From NCBI GenBank assembly GCA_035301265.1, contig DATGUP010000008.1, positions 207,077 through 271,076 of the forward strand: 64,000 bases of DNA, read 5' to 3'. The position numbers and the translations under genes are program-made. The stretch comes from DATGUP01 sp035301265. GTDB taxonomy: Bacteria; Bacillota; Bacilli; Bacillales; Amphibacillaceae. A model generated the notes under the pieces. It saw only the letters and a program-made list of their open reading frames with translations, ran no database searches and was not told the origin of the DNA. Each line of letters opens with the position of its first letter. The stretch's first letter is position 1. Positions 42,860 to 52,184 of the stretch are shown in pieces.

Positions 42860-44350
42860 ATGGAAACGTATATATTGGCACTTGATCAAGGGACGACGAG
42901 TTCCCGCGCGATTCTTTTCAATCACGATGGTGAAATCGTAGAAACAGCCCAACGAGAATTTGAACAATTTTTCCCTGAACCTGGCTGGGTTGAACACGAT
43001 GCCAACGAAATTTGGACCTCGATTTTGTCCTGTATTTCGGATTGTTTGCGCAAAAGCGATGTTAACCCGGAACAAATTGCCGCAATCGGGATTACGAATC
43101 AGCGAGAGACGACAGTTGTCTGGGATAAACAGACAGGTAAACCGATCTATAAAGCGATTGTCTGGCAGTCGCGGCAGACGGCGGATATTTGCGATCAGCT
43201 GCGTGAAGAAGGATACACTGACATATTCCGTGATAAAACAGGTCTTCTCATCGATCCGTATTTTGCTGGAACAAAGGTGAAATGGATTTTGGACCATGTC
43301 GATGGCGCCAGAGAGAAGGCGGAGAACGGCGAGCTAATGTTTGGAACGATCGACACATGGCTTGTGTATAAACTGACCGGTGGCAAAAAGCATGTGACAG
43401 ATTATTCCAATGCCTCTCGAACATTAATGTACAATATTTATGATTTGCAGTGGGACGATGAATTGCTCGATATTCTTGATGTGCCAAAATCGATGCTTCC
43501 AGAGGTGCGCGAGTCATCGGAAGTCTATGGAACAACTGTTGATTATCATTTCTTCGGCCATGAAGTCCCCATTGCTGGGATCGCTGGAGATCAGCAGGCT
43601 GCTCTGTTTGGACAGGCGTGTTTTGAAAAAGGCATGGCTAAAAACACATACGGCACTGGCTGTTTCATGTTGATGAATACGGGCGAAGAAGGTGTGAAAT
43701 CTGAACACGGCCTTTTGACAACGCTGGCGTGGGGAATCGATGGGAAGGTTCAGTACGCTTTGGAAGGAAGCATTTTCGTAGCTGGCTCTGCCATCCAATG
43801 GCTTCGCGACGGGTTGGAACTGATCAAATCTGCTCCGGAAAGCGAATCTTTTGCAACATCTGTCAAGTCAACGGACGGTGTATACGTCGTTCCAGCATTC
43901 GTCGGTTTGGGGACACCGTATTGGGATAGCGATGTGCGCGGAGCTGTTTTTGGTTTGACACGGGGAACAGAAAAAGCCCATTTCGTTCGTGCGACATTGG
44001 AGTCTTTGGCTTATCAGACTCGAGATGTCGTCGATGCGATGATAGCTGATTCAGGCATTGACTTGAAGAAGTTAAGAGTTGATGGTGGCGCGGTGAAAAA
44101 TAATTTTCTCATGCAATTTCAAAGCGATATGCTCGGTGTAGAAGTCGAACGTCCGGTTATTAACGAAACGACTGCGCTTGGAGCTGCGTATTTAGCAGGA
44201 CTAGCTGTCGGTTTTTGGGATAGTAAGGACGAAATTGCTAAACAATGGCAAGTGGATCGAACGTTTTCGAGCCAATTGTCAGCAGCGGAACGACAAGCGC
44301 ATTATGAAGGTTGGAAAAAAGCGGTTAAAGCGGCGCAAGCGTTCAAATAA
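42860..44350 (+). CDS. glpK: Glycerol kinase
   Basis: Phosphorylates glycerol to glycerol-3-phosphate. FGGY family: LDQGTTSSRAILF at the start, GITNQRETTVVWD, AGIAGDQQAALFGQ, and the FGGY_C signature GGAVKNNFLMQFQSD. His230 in DYHFFGHEVP lies where the Gram-positive enzyme is phosphorylated by HPr of the PTS, so activity is probably tied to sugar supply. 496 residues. No terminator leader lies before it; it seems co-transcribed with glpP. Confidence 0.97.
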   Translation: METYILALDQGTTSSRAILFNHDGEIVETAQREFEQFFPEPGWVEHDANEIWTSILSCISDCLRKSDVNPEQIAAIGITNQRETTVVWDKQTGKPIYKAIVWQSRQTADICDQLREEGYTDIFRDKTGLLIDPYFAGTKVKWILDHVDGAREKAENGELMFGTIDTWLVYKLTGGKKHVTDYSNASRTLMYNIYDLQWDDELLDILDVPKSMLPEVRESSEVYGTTVDYHFFGHEVPIAGIAGDQQAALFGQACFEKGMAKNTYGTGCFMLMNTGEEGVKSEHGLLTTLAWGIDGKVQYALEGSIFVAGSAIQWLRDGLELIKSAPESESFATSVKSTDGVYVVPAFVGLGTPYWDSDVRGAVFGLTRGTEKAHFVRATLESLAYQTRDVVDAMIADSGIDLKKLRVDGGAVKNNFLMQFQSDMLGVEVERPVINETTALGAAYLAGLAVGFWDSKDEIAKQWQVDRTFSSQLSAAERQAHYEGWKKAVKAAQAFK

Positions 44351-44408
44351 TGCAAAATGCTTTTCTGAATAAATAGTCTATGTTACAGTAAAATTAAGTT
44401 AATATGCT

Positions 44409-44490
44409 CGGATGGAGACAAGGAGAAACCACAGACAACCAAGCGATGCGGCTTGGTTCGTTTTGTGGTTTTTTGTTTTTTCTCCATCCG
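44409..44490 (+). promoter_or_regulatory. glpD leader: terminator/antiterminator element
   Basis: A composite terminator: inner stem AACCAAGC (44437-44444) with GCTTGGTT (44451-44458), extended by AAACCACA (44426-44433) with TGTGGTTT (44464-44471), then runs of T. It is wrapped by a perfect 10-bp outer pair, CGGATGGAGA (44409-44418) with TCTCCATCCG (44481-44490). A second GGAGA at 44422-44426 could compete for the same TCTCC. This fits a GlpP-controlled leader as known for B. subtilis glpD. Confidence 0.8.
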
Positions 44491-44589
44491 TTTCCTTTGT
44501 AAAGACTGCATGTATTCTTTATACATGGAATAGCTCTTAAAAGGGCAATGATATTGATAGTTCATTTATACAGTGGGGAGTTGATAGTG

Positions 44590-46254
44590 ATGACAGTACT
44601 TTCCAGTTACCAACGACAGGATATTTTTCAAGAGCTAACGGCAAAAGAGTTAGATGTGCTCGTAATAGGCGGCGGCATTACAGGAGCAGGCATTGCTCTT
44701 GATGCCGTGACACGCGGTATGAAGGTCGGACTTGTAGAAATGCAAGATTTTGCAGCCGGTACATCGAGCCGTTCGACTAAACTCGTTCACGGTGGCTTAC
44801 GTTATTTGAAACAGTTGGAAGTAAAAATGGTCGCCGATGTCGGTAAAGAACGGGCGATCGTTTATGAAAATGGTCCGCACGTGACGAGTCCGGAATGGAT
44901 GATGCTTCCCTTCCATAAAGGTGGCACATTTGGCCCGTTTACAACCAATGTCGGTCTTATGGTTTATGATTTTTTAGCAGGGGTTAAAAAATCCGAACGA
45001 CGGCAGATGCTCACGCCACAGGAAGCACTACAAAAAGAGCCGCTCATAAAGCGAGAAAATCTCAAAGGAGCAGGCTACTATGTCGAATACAAAACAGACG
45101 ATGCACGCCTGACGATCGAAGTGATGAAAAAAGCGGTGCAAAAAGGGGCTCATGCTATCAACTATGCTAAGGTGACCGATTTTATTTATCATGATTCGGG
45201 AAAAATAGCCGGTGCGGTCGTCACAGATCAAATCAACGGGACGTCTTACAAACTTTATGCTAAAAAAATCATCAACGCCGGAGGGCCGTGGGTTGATGAA
45301 TTACGGGAAATCGACGGTTCTAAGCAAGGAAAAGCATTGCATTTGACGAAAGGAGTCCACCTTGTCTTTTCCCAAGCGCGCTTTCCTTTAAAACAGGCTA
45401 TCTATTTCGATGCGCCAGACGGCCGGATGATTTTTGCTATACCGCGGGGTGAGAAAACATATGCAGGCACGACAGATACCGACTATAACGGTGACATTGC
45501 TCATCCGACGGTAACCGTGGCAGACAGAGACTACCTGCTCGAGGCGATCAATGCCATGTTTCCATCCTTAAATCTCACCGCCGATGATGTTGAATCGAGT
45601 TGGGCAGGATTGCGACCGTTAATTGCCGAGGAAGGAAAAAGCCCGGATGAGATATCGCGCAAGGATGAAATTTTCATTTCGGATTCGGGATTGATTTCTA
45701 TGGCGGGTGGAAAATTAACCGGCTATCGTAAAATGGCCGAAGAAGCCGTCGATACGGTTGTCGACCAATTGAAAAAAGAAGAAGGCATTTTGTATTCGGA
45801 CTCAGAAACGACCCACTTGCCGATCTCAGGCGGTGAAGTTGGCGGTTCGAAGGGCTTTCAACAATTCAAAAATAGGAAGGTGGAAGAAGCAACAGCATTT
45901 GGGCTGGAAAAAGAAACAGCTGAAAAGCTTGTGCAGACGTATGGCGCCAATGTGGATGTCGTTTTCGATATCTACCGACGAAAAAAGGAAGATGCCTCGA
46001 ACGAGTCAATCGATCCAGTTGTTTTAGCCCAACTTCTCTATGCAATGGAATATGAATTAACATATAAGCCGGTCGATTTCTTTATCCGACGCACAGGTGC
46101 GCTATTTTTTGACATTGATTGGGTGGAAAAACATAAACAACCGGTTCTGGATTATATGGCCAAAAAACTTGATTGGAGCAAAGAACAAAAAACAACCTAT
46201 ATGAATGAATTGGAACAATTGCTCAAAGAGGCGGTCAACCCGGAAATGGCCTGA
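44590..46254 (+). CDS. glpD: Aerobic glycerol-3-phosphate dehydrogenase
   Basis: FAD enzyme at the membrane that oxidises glycerol-3-phosphate to dihydroxyacetone phosphate, passing electrons to menaquinone. FAD-binding VIGGGITGAGIALDAV near residue 22, TSSRSTKLVHGGLRYL, NAGGPWVDELRE, and PRGEKTYAGTTDTDY. ATG 44590 sits nine bases after GGGGAG; the frame opens at 44548. 554 residues (555 in B. subtilis). Own transcription unit behind the terminator-type leader. Confidence 0.97.
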   Translation: MTVLSSYQRQDIFQELTAKELDVLVIGGGITGAGIALDAVTRGMKVGLVEMQDFAAGTSSRSTKLVHGGLRYLKQLEVKMVADVGKERAIVYENGPHVTSPEWMMLPFHKGGTFGPFTTNVGLMVYDFLAGVKKSERRQMLTPQEALQKEPLIKRENLKGAGYYVEYKTDDARLTIEVMKKAVQKGAHAINYAKVTDFIYHDSGKIAGAVVTDQINGTSYKLYAKKIINAGGPWVDELREIDGSKQGKALHLTKGVHLVFSQARFPLKQAIYFDAPDGRMIFAIPRGEKTYAGTTDTDYNGDIAHPTVTVADRDYLLEAINAMFPSLNLTADDVESSWAGLRPLIAEEGKSPDEISRKDEIFISDSGLISMAGGKLTGYRKMAEEAVDTVVDQLKKEEGILYSDSETTHLPISGGEVGGSKGFQQFKNRKVEEATAFGLEKETAEKLVQTYGANVDVVFDIYRRKKEDASNESIDPVVLAQLLYAMEYELTYKPVDFFIRRTGALFFDIDWVEKHKQPVLDYMAKKLDWSKEQKTTYMNELEQLLKEAVNPEMA

Positions 46255-46265
46255 TTTTTGTTATA

Positions 46266-46317
46266 ATCCCGGCTACTTGCCTTATGAAAGAAAAGGCGGG
46301 GCCGGGATGTTTTCTTT
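46266..46317 (+). terminator. Terminator after glpD
   Basis: ATCCCGGC (46266-46273) pairs with GCCGGGAT (46301-46308); an inner GCCTT/AAGGC stem extends it; tail GTTTTCTTTC. Confidence 0.8.
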
Positions 46318-46392
46318 CTATAGGCCTGTATAATTTGCCACGTAAATATGATATACTTTGGTCGATATGAGTTTGATTATAGGGGGATGGGG

Positions 46393-47394
46393 ATGCAAGA
46401 GACGAACCAACAATCTGGAAATCGACTGAAAAATGTTATCCCTTTTATACCCGAGGGCGACTTTTATTTTTCCCGAGGTGTGAAAGCTTTTCAGAAGCGA
46501 AAGTTTGCTAGAGCGATCAAATGGTTACAACGAGCGATAGAACGGGAACCGAATAATCCGCTTTATCCATGCCAAATGTCGATCGTTTATACCGAAATCG
46601 GCGCTTATCATACGGCAAATCAAATTTTAACTAACGTTAAGCAGTCCAATGGGGAAACGTATATGGACTGCTATTATTTACTCGCTAATAACTATGCGCA
46701 TTTAGGATTGTTGGATGATGCGCGGAAACACGCCGAGTTCTATTTGCAAAAAGATCCAAACGGTGACTTCCGTGAAGAGGCAGAGCAGCTGTTATTGCTT
46801 CTTGAATCGTTCATGGATGAAGACGATGCCGGTGGCGGCGAAACGGATGAATTCTTGATGATGCGCGAGGCTGCTTTATACTATATGGATTATCGGCAAT
46901 GGAGCAAAGCGTTGCCGCTATTGCGAAAAATGATGGCGCGATTTCCGGATCATGTCCTGATTAGACATTATTATGCACTAGCATTGTTCTTTTTTGGCCA
47001 ACGGCAAGATGCTGTACAAATGGAAAAAGAAATGTTAGCCCAGCATCCCGAATCAATGCACAGTCACGCTAACTTAGCTATATTTTATTATCAACAAGGA
47101 AATTCAGAATACAAACAGCATATTCAGGCACTACTAAATATATATCCCATCCATGTGGAACAAAAGTTGTTTATTGCTGGTTCATTCATTGCAACCGGCT
47201 ATTATAAAGAGGCGTATAATCGTTTCAGCATGTTAAAAAAAACCGATAAAGTTAACTACATGTCCTATTATTTATGGTATAGCTTTGCTTTATATCACAC
47301 AGGGCGTCGGGAAAAAGCGTTATCTATTTGGAAGGAAGGTTGCAAAAGACACCCGCATTTGTCTCAGAAAAAAGGGCCGTGGCACCATTCATAA
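46393..47394 (+). CDS. Tetratricopeptide-repeat protein (YvcD-like)
   Basis: Soluble helical protein with about seven TPR-like units, clearest at FSRGVKAFQKRKFARAIKWL, MSIVYTEIGAYHTANQIL, LANNYAHLGLLDDARKHAEF and YSFALYHTGRREKALSIW. An acidic break (DEDDAGGGETDE) splits two repeat blocks. Likely a protein-interaction scaffold; partner unknown. Start ATG 46393 is 6 bases after AGGGGG. It sits before trxB as yvcD does in B. subtilis. 333 residues. Confidence 0.8.
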   Translation: MQETNQQSGNRLKNVIPFIPEGDFYFSRGVKAFQKRKFARAIKWLQRAIEREPNNPLYPCQMSIVYTEIGAYHTANQILTNVKQSNGETYMDCYYLLANNYAHLGLLDDARKHAEFYLQKDPNGDFREEAEQLLLLLESFMDEDDAGGGETDEFLMMREAALYYMDYRQWSKALPLLRKMMARFPDHVLIRHYYALALFFFGQRQDAVQMEKEMLAQHPESMHSHANLAIFYYQQGNSEYKQHIQALLNIYPIHVEQKLFIAGSFIATGYYKEAYNRFSMLKKTDKVNYMSYYLWYSFALYHTGRREKALSIWKEGCKRHPHLSQKKGPWHHS

Positions 47395-47472
47395 GCAGAA
47401 TGGTAGACGAATGCCCGTTTGTCCTATACGATGAGGGTGGCTTGATAAACACGAGTAAAGGGGCTGAACGTT

Positions 47473-48426
47473 ATGTCCGAAGAAAAGATGTATGATGTAG
47501 TCATAGCTGGGGCTGGACCTGCTGGTATGACTGCAGCTGTTTATGCATCACGTGCCAATCTTGACACGTTATTGATTGAACGAGGCATCCCGGGCGGCCA
47601 AATGGCCAACACGGAAGATGTGGAAAATTACCCGGGTTTTGACCATATTCTCGGCCCAGACTTGTCGAATAAAATGTTCGAACACGCAAAAAAATTCGGG
47701 GCCGAATATGTTTACGGCGATATTAAAGATGTACAGGACCATGGAGATTATAAAACCGTTGTCACCGGCAACAAAGAATACAAAACACGTACACTTATTA
47801 TTGCAACAGGGGCAGAGCATAAAAAACTCGGCATCCCTGGTGAAGATGAGTTGGCGGGAAGCGGCGTTTCCTACTGCGCTGTTTGCGATGGTGCCTTTTT
47901 CAAAGATCGACATCTCATCGTTGTCGGTGGCGGTGATTCGGCTGTTGAAGAAGGTATTTATTTAACTAAGTTTGCTAAAAAAGTCACCATCGTACACCGC
48001 CGCGATGAATTGCGGGCACAAAAAATTATTCAAGAACGTGCCTTTAATAACGACAAAATTGATTTCATTTGGGATACCGTTGCTGAAAAAATCAACGCAA
48101 CCGATGGAAAAGTAAGCAGCGTTAGCCTGAAAAACAAAAAGACTGGCGAGCGTTATGATCACCCGATCGACGGTGTTTTCATTTACATTGGTCTCGTTCC
48201 ATTGAGCGAACCATTCAAAAATCTTGGCATTTTAAATAGCGAAGGTTATATCCCGACAAATGAAAACATGGAAACAAAAATCCCTGGCATTTATGCCGCA
48301 GGGGATATACGCGAAAAAGAGCTTCGTCAAATTGTAACGGCAACGAGTGACGGAAGTATTGCCGCTGAAAGGGCTCAAGCCTATATTGAAGAGTTGAAGG
48401 AAAAAGCCAAATCAACGACGTCTTAA
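47473..48426 (+). CDS. trxB: Thioredoxin reductase
   Basis: NADPH-dependent flavoenzyme that reduces thioredoxin. FAD motif VIAGAGPAGMTAAVYA near residue 10, ERGIPGGQM, redox-active CAVC in SYCAVCDGAFF near 135, NADPH motif VVGGGDSAVEEGIYL and the FAD-binding GIYAAGDIREKELRQI. 317 residues. Followed by a long hairpin and a strong terminator, so it ends its unit. Confidence 0.97.
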   Translation: MSEEKMYDVVIAGAGPAGMTAAVYASRANLDTLLIERGIPGGQMANTEDVENYPGFDHILGPDLSNKMFEHAKKFGAEYVYGDIKDVQDHGDYKTVVTGNKEYKTRTLIIATGAEHKKLGIPGEDELAGSGVSYCAVCDGAFFKDRHLIVVGGGDSAVEEGIYLTKFAKKVTIVHRRDELRAQKIIQERAFNNDKIDFIWDTVAEKINATDGKVSSVSLKNKKTGERYDHPIDGVFIYIGLVPLSEPFKNLGILNSEGYIPTNENMETKIPGIYAAGDIREKELRQIVTATSDGSIAAERAQAYIEELKEKAKSTTS

Positions 48427-48427
48427 A

Positions 48428-48482
48428 TGTATTACAAAAGCGTTATTTTAAAGTTATTTCTTTTTAACGTCTTTGTAATACA
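48428..48482 (+). repeat. Long imperfect hairpin after trxB
   Basis: An 18-base arm (48428-48445) pairs with 48465-48482 at all but two positions, with a 19-base AT-rich loop. No T tail, so a processing or stability element is as likely as a terminator. Confidence 0.55.
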
Positions 48483-48550
48483 GGCGAAACAAACATGGGG
48501 TACACTGTTTATAACAAATTGACCCCCTTTTAATAAATAGATCAATGAGC

Positions 48551-48583
48551 ACACAGGTGTATGATGCACCTGTGTATTTTTTT
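48551..48583 (+). terminator. Terminator after trxB
   Basis: Perfect 9-bp stem ACACAGGTG/CACCTGTGT (48551-48559, 48567-48575), then A and T7. Confidence 0.9.
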
Positions 48584-48799
48584 GACGTGCGTATTTTATC
48601 ACAGTAGCTGTGTCGAGTCGTTTGGGATTGTGGAAAAGTTCATTAACACCAGTATCAAAATCGCTAAGCTAAAGGTGCAAAAGCTTGGAGCCTGACGTTT
48701 ATATCCGGATTGTTGGCGATAAGCAAGATTTTTTAATATAATAGAAATAATAATGGTGCGAATGCTTGTGATACTTGTTGATAACGAAGGTGATCATGC

Positions 48800-49264
48800 A
48801 TGCAACGTGTGACGAACTGCATATTAGTCGTTGAAGATCGCATATTATTAATCAAAAAGCCAAAACGCGGGTGGTATGCAATTCCTGGAGGGAAAATGGA
48901 ACGAGGTGAAACGGTTAAAGAAGCTGTCGTTCGAGAGTTTTGGGAGGAAACAGGTCTTCGAATCGAAACGTGTGCTTTAAAAGGTGTGTTTACTTTTGTT
49001 GTTTCGGATAAAATGCAGTCAGAACAAGAGTGGATGATGTTCACATTCGTTTCCAATACTTACAACGGAGTGTTAGCCGAACATTGTAACGAAGGGGAGC
49101 TTGAATGGGTTCCCGTTGATGCGATCAAAACTTTACCAATGGCAGAGGGCGATAGGAAAATTTTTGAACACGTTTTAACGACAGATACGATGCTGTTTGG
49201 ATCTTTTTATTATACAGTCGATTATGAGCTACAGGGTATGCGGCTTGATCCATCAAGACAATAA
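48800..49264 (+). CDS. yvcI: Nudix hydrolase YvcI
   Basis: Nudix family pyrophosphohydrolase; the Nudix box is complete (GGKMERGETVKEAVVREFWE then ETGL). Substrate cannot be told from sequence. RBS AAGGTGATC. 154 residues. First gene of yvcI-yvcJ-yvcK-whiA-crh, as in B. subtilis. Confidence 0.92.
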   Translation: MQRVTNCILVVEDRILLIKKPKRGWYAIPGGKMERGETVKEAVVREFWEETGLRIETCALKGVFTFVVSDKMQSEQEWMMFTFVSNTYNGVLAEHCNEGELEWVPVDAIKTLPMAEGDRKIFEHVLTTDTMLFGSFYYTVDYELQGMRLDPSRQ

Positions 49265-49272
49265 GGAGAGAT

Positions 49273-50163
49273 ATGCGCATGACCGAAACAGAACAAGAAA
49301 CGAAACTTGTTGTCATCACAGGCATGTCTGGTGCAGGCAAAACGGTGGCGATCCAAAGCTTTGAAGATTTAGGCTATTATTGTGTTGATAATTTACCGCC
49401 GACGCTTTTACCCAAATTTCTCGAACTGATGCGCGATGCAACGAATAACATTCAAAAAGTAGCGCTCGTCATGGATTTGCGGGGACGTGAATTTTTTGAT
49501 TCGCTGTTCGATGCGCTAGATATATTGAGCGACGAAGACTGGCTTGACGAGCATATTTTATTTCTCGATGCGAAGGATGAGGCGCTTGTCAATCGTTATA
49601 AAGAAACGCGCCGCTCTCATCCGCTCGCAGTTGACGATTTGCCGCTTAACGGTATTCAGCAGGAGCGTAAAATACTCGATGTGCTCAGGGGAAGAGCCCA
49701 GCGAATTATTGATACTACAACATTGAAGCCAAAAGAGCTGCGAGAGAAAATTTTGCAAGCTTATATGGAAAAAGAGCAGGAAATCTTTTCAGTCCACATG
49801 GTATCGTTCGGCTTTAAATACGGGATTCCGATCGATGCAGACCTCGTCTTCGATGTCCGTTTCTTGCCGAATCCACATTATGTGTCCCACATGCAGCCGT
49901 TAACCGGTTTGCACCCTGATGTTGCTTCGTATGTATTCAAATGGACGGATACGCAAAAATTTAATGAAAAAGTACTCGATTTAATGCAATTCATGCTCCC
50001 GCAATACAAACGCGAGGGAAAGTCACAGCTTGTCGTCGCCATTGGCTGTACAGGTGGACAGCACCGATCTGTAGCATTGGCTGAACACTTTGCGAAGCAA
50101 TTATCGGCAAACTACATTACCCATATTACACACCGTGATATCGATAAAAGGAAGGGAAAGTAA
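49273..50163 (+). CDS. yvcJ: RapZ-family nucleotide-binding protein YvcJ
   Basis: P-loop NTPase family (RapZ in E. coli, an RNase adaptor; YvcJ in B. subtilis, linked to competence). Walker A GMSGAGKT near residue 17, FEDLGYYCVDNLPPTLL, and the RapZ C-terminal domain with DVRFLPNPHYV and the GCTGGQHRSVALAE loop. 296 residues. Start ATG 49273 or the ATG two codons on (49279); both are served by AAGGAG. yvcK follows after one base. Confidence 0.95.
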   Translation: MRMTETEQETKLVVITGMSGAGKTVAIQSFEDLGYYCVDNLPPTLLPKFLELMRDATNNIQKVALVMDLRGREFFDSLFDALDILSDEDWLDEHILFLDAKDEALVNRYKETRRSHPLAVDDLPLNGIQQERKILDVLRGRAQRIIDTTTLKPKELREKILQAYMEKEQEIFSVHMVSFGFKYGIPIDADLVFDVRFLPNPHYVSHMQPLTGLHPDVASYVFKWTDTQKFNEKVLDLMQFMLPQYKREGKSQLVVAIGCTGGQHRSVALAEHFAKQLSANYITHITHRDIDKRKGK

Positions 50164-50164
50164 T

Positions 50165-51142
50165 ATGAAAACAGCCAAAAAGGCGCGCGTTGTCGTCATT
50201 GGTGGTGGAACGGGGATGCCCGTTTTACTCCGCGGATTAAAAGATTGGCCGATCGAATTAACAGCGCTTGTGACAGTTGCCGATGACGGGGGAAGTACCG
50301 GCCGGCTGCGACATGATATGGCTATCCCTGCTCCGGGCGATATTCGCAATGTGATCGCCGCTCTATCGGATGCTGAGCCGATGCTTTTAGATCTCTTTCA
50401 ACACCGATTTTCCGCTGGCAACGGTTTAAGCGGCCATTCATTAGGCAATTTACTGTTGGCAGCGATGACGTCGGTGACCGGCGATTTTTACACTGGTATT
50501 AAAGAAATATCGCGCGTTTTGAATGTAAAAGGAAACATTTATCCGATATCTAACGAAAATATGGTTCTTCATGCCAAAATGACCGATGGAACAATTGTCT
50601 CAGGTGAGTCGAACATTCCGCTCGCCAATAAAACGATTGAACGGGTGTATCTGAGCCCTAAATCGGTAAAACCGTTGCCGAATGCGGTTTGTGCTATTGA
50701 ACAAGCGGATTTAGTTGTCATAGCACCGGGAAGTTTGTATACAAGTATATTGCCCAATTTGATCATTCCGACGATCGATACCGCTTTTCAGAATACAAAA
50801 GGAAAAGTGGTATATGTTTGCAATGTGATGACCCAAGCTGGTGAAACGACGGGTTATACTGCATCTGATCATGTCAAGGCGATTAATGATCATATTGGAA
50901 AAGGCTGCATCGACGCCATCATCGTGCACAATCAACCGATTGAAAAATCTGTCCGCGCTATCTATGCCGGGGAAAATGCTGAACCAGTCATTTACGATGC
51001 AGAGCGTCTTTTGGAAATGGATTTGCAAATTATCGAAGGTGATATAATCGACCATTCCCGTTCCACATTACGGCATGACACACAAAAAGTTGCTAAGTTG
51101 CTGTATTCCTTGATCGACGATACAGGCTCGATCAAGAATTAA
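50165..51142 (+). CDS. yvcK: YvcK/CofD-like gluconeogenesis and cell-shape factor
   Basis: UDP-sugar-binding protein of the CofD/UPF0052 family that supports morphology and growth on gluconeogenic carbon by affecting PBP1 localisation. Pattern: VVIGGGTGMPVLLRGLKDWP, VTVADDGGSTGRLRHD, GDIRNVIAAL, VVIAPGSLYTSILPNL, CNVMTQAGETTGYTASDHV. Start ATG 50165 after GGAAGGGAAAG; the frame extends upstream inside yvcJ but without a site. 325 residues. Confidence 0.94.
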   Translation: MKTAKKARVVVIGGGTGMPVLLRGLKDWPIELTALVTVADDGGSTGRLRHDMAIPAPGDIRNVIAALSDAEPMLLDLFQHRFSAGNGLSGHSLGNLLLAAMTSVTGDFYTGIKEISRVLNVKGNIYPISNENMVLHAKMTDGTIVSGESNIPLANKTIERVYLSPKSVKPLPNAVCAIEQADLVVIAPGSLYTSILPNLIIPTIDTAFQNTKGKVVYVCNVMTQAGETTGYTASDHVKAINDHIGKGCIDAIIVHNQPIEKSVRAIYAGENAEPVIYDAERLLEMDLQIIEGDIIDHSRSTLRHDTQKVAKLLYSLIDDTGSIKN

Positions 51143-51158
51143 AAAGGGAGCTGGTTGC

Positions 51159-52106
51159 ATGTCGTTTGCATCAGAAATAAAAAAAGAATTGACAGGAATA
51201 TCGCTTGATGATTGTTGTATGCGTTCTGAACTGGCTGCACTGGTTCGAATGAACGGTGTTGTCTCTCTGGCCAATCAATCATATGTGCTTGATGTCCAGA
51301 CAGAAAATGCCGCCATTGCTCGGCGAATCTATACATTGATCAAATCGTTGTATGCTATTCAGGTTGAGTTACTGGTAAGAAAAAAGATGAAACTGAAAAA
51401 AAACAATGTGTATATCGTCCGCATAAAAGAAGGAGCGGAAACAATGTTAACCCATTTGGACATTATGCAAGCACCGCATACATTTGTCCGCTCGATTTCC
51501 GAACGGTTTTGGCAAAAAACGTGCTGTAAAAAATCATATTTGCGAGGGGCGTTTTTGGCCGGCGGTTCGATTAATAATCCAGAAACATCGTCGTATCATT
51601 TGGAAATCGCCAATGACTACGAAACACACAATAATGCTCTGTGCGATCTTTTAAACGATTTTAATCTACATGCGCGCAAGCTCGAGCGCAAAAACGGGTA
51701 CATCACCTATATAAAAGAAGCGGAAAAAATCACTGAGTTTTTAAATATTATCGGCGCGCATAATGCTTTGTTTAAATTTGAAGATGTCCGCATCGTCAGG
51801 GATATGCGCAATTCTGTCAACCGTCTAGTGAATTGTGAAACAGCTAACTTAAACAAAACGATCGGAGCGGCCTTTCGGCAAATTGAAAATATTCGCCTTA
51901 TTGATCGCACAGTTGGTTTGGATGCACTTCCCGATAAGTTACGGGAGATTGCTATCCTTCGTATTGAACACCAAGACGTCTCGCTCAAAGAACTAGGCGA
52001 ATTGGTTTCGAGCGGTAAAATATCCAAATCCGGTGTGAACCATCGCTTGAAAAAAATCGATGCCTTTGCTGAGAAAATAAAACAAGGAAAGGCTGTTGAA
52101 AAATAA
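51159..52106 (+). CDS. whiA: WhiA, sporulation/division regulator
   Basis: Degenerate LAGLIDADG-type N-terminal domain joined to a C-terminal HTH (VSLKELGELVSSGKISKSGV). In B. subtilis WhiA binds the nucleoid and affects Z-ring formation and chromosome segregation. Recognised by MSFASEIKKELTGI, RGAFLAGGSINNPE, YHLEIA and NRLVNCETANLNKTI. RBS AAAAGGGAG. 315 residues (316 in B. subtilis). Confidence 0.95.
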   Translation: MSFASEIKKELTGISLDDCCMRSELAALVRMNGVVSLANQSYVLDVQTENAAIARRIYTLIKSLYAIQVELLVRKKMKLKKNNVYIVRIKEGAETMLTHLDIMQAPHTFVRSISERFWQKTCCKKSYLRGAFLAGGSINNPETSSYHLEIANDYETHNNALCDLLNDFNLHARKLERKNGYITYIKEAEKITEFLNIIGAHNALFKFEDVRIVRDMRNSVNRLVNCETANLNKTIGAAFRQIENIRLIDRTVGLDALPDKLREIAILRIEHQDVSLKELGELVSSGKISKSGVNHRLKKIDAFAEKIKQGKAVEK

Positions 52107-52135
52107 TTCAAATGGTTCCTTTTGCATAGATTTCA

Positions 52136-52144
52136 TGGTATAAT
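52136..52144 (+). promoter_or_regulatory. Extended -10 promoter before crh
   Basis: TGGTATAAT: perfect -10 (52139-52144) with TG extension, about 120 bases before crh. Would leave a leader holding the dyad and cre-like site below. No clear -35. Confidence 0.45.
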
Positions 52145-52184
52145 ACCGTTAATTTAACAAAACTTAAAATGTAAATAACAGGAA

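Larger units (their letters stand above)
48427..48799. other. Non-coding interval between trxB and the Nudix gene
   Basis: 373 bases. The first part holds a long imperfect hairpin (48428-48482) and the trxB terminator (48551-48583). In the remainder (48584-48799) I see no gene; TATAAT-like AT-rich sequence near 48736-48742 may drive the downstream yvc operon. Confidence 0.5.
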
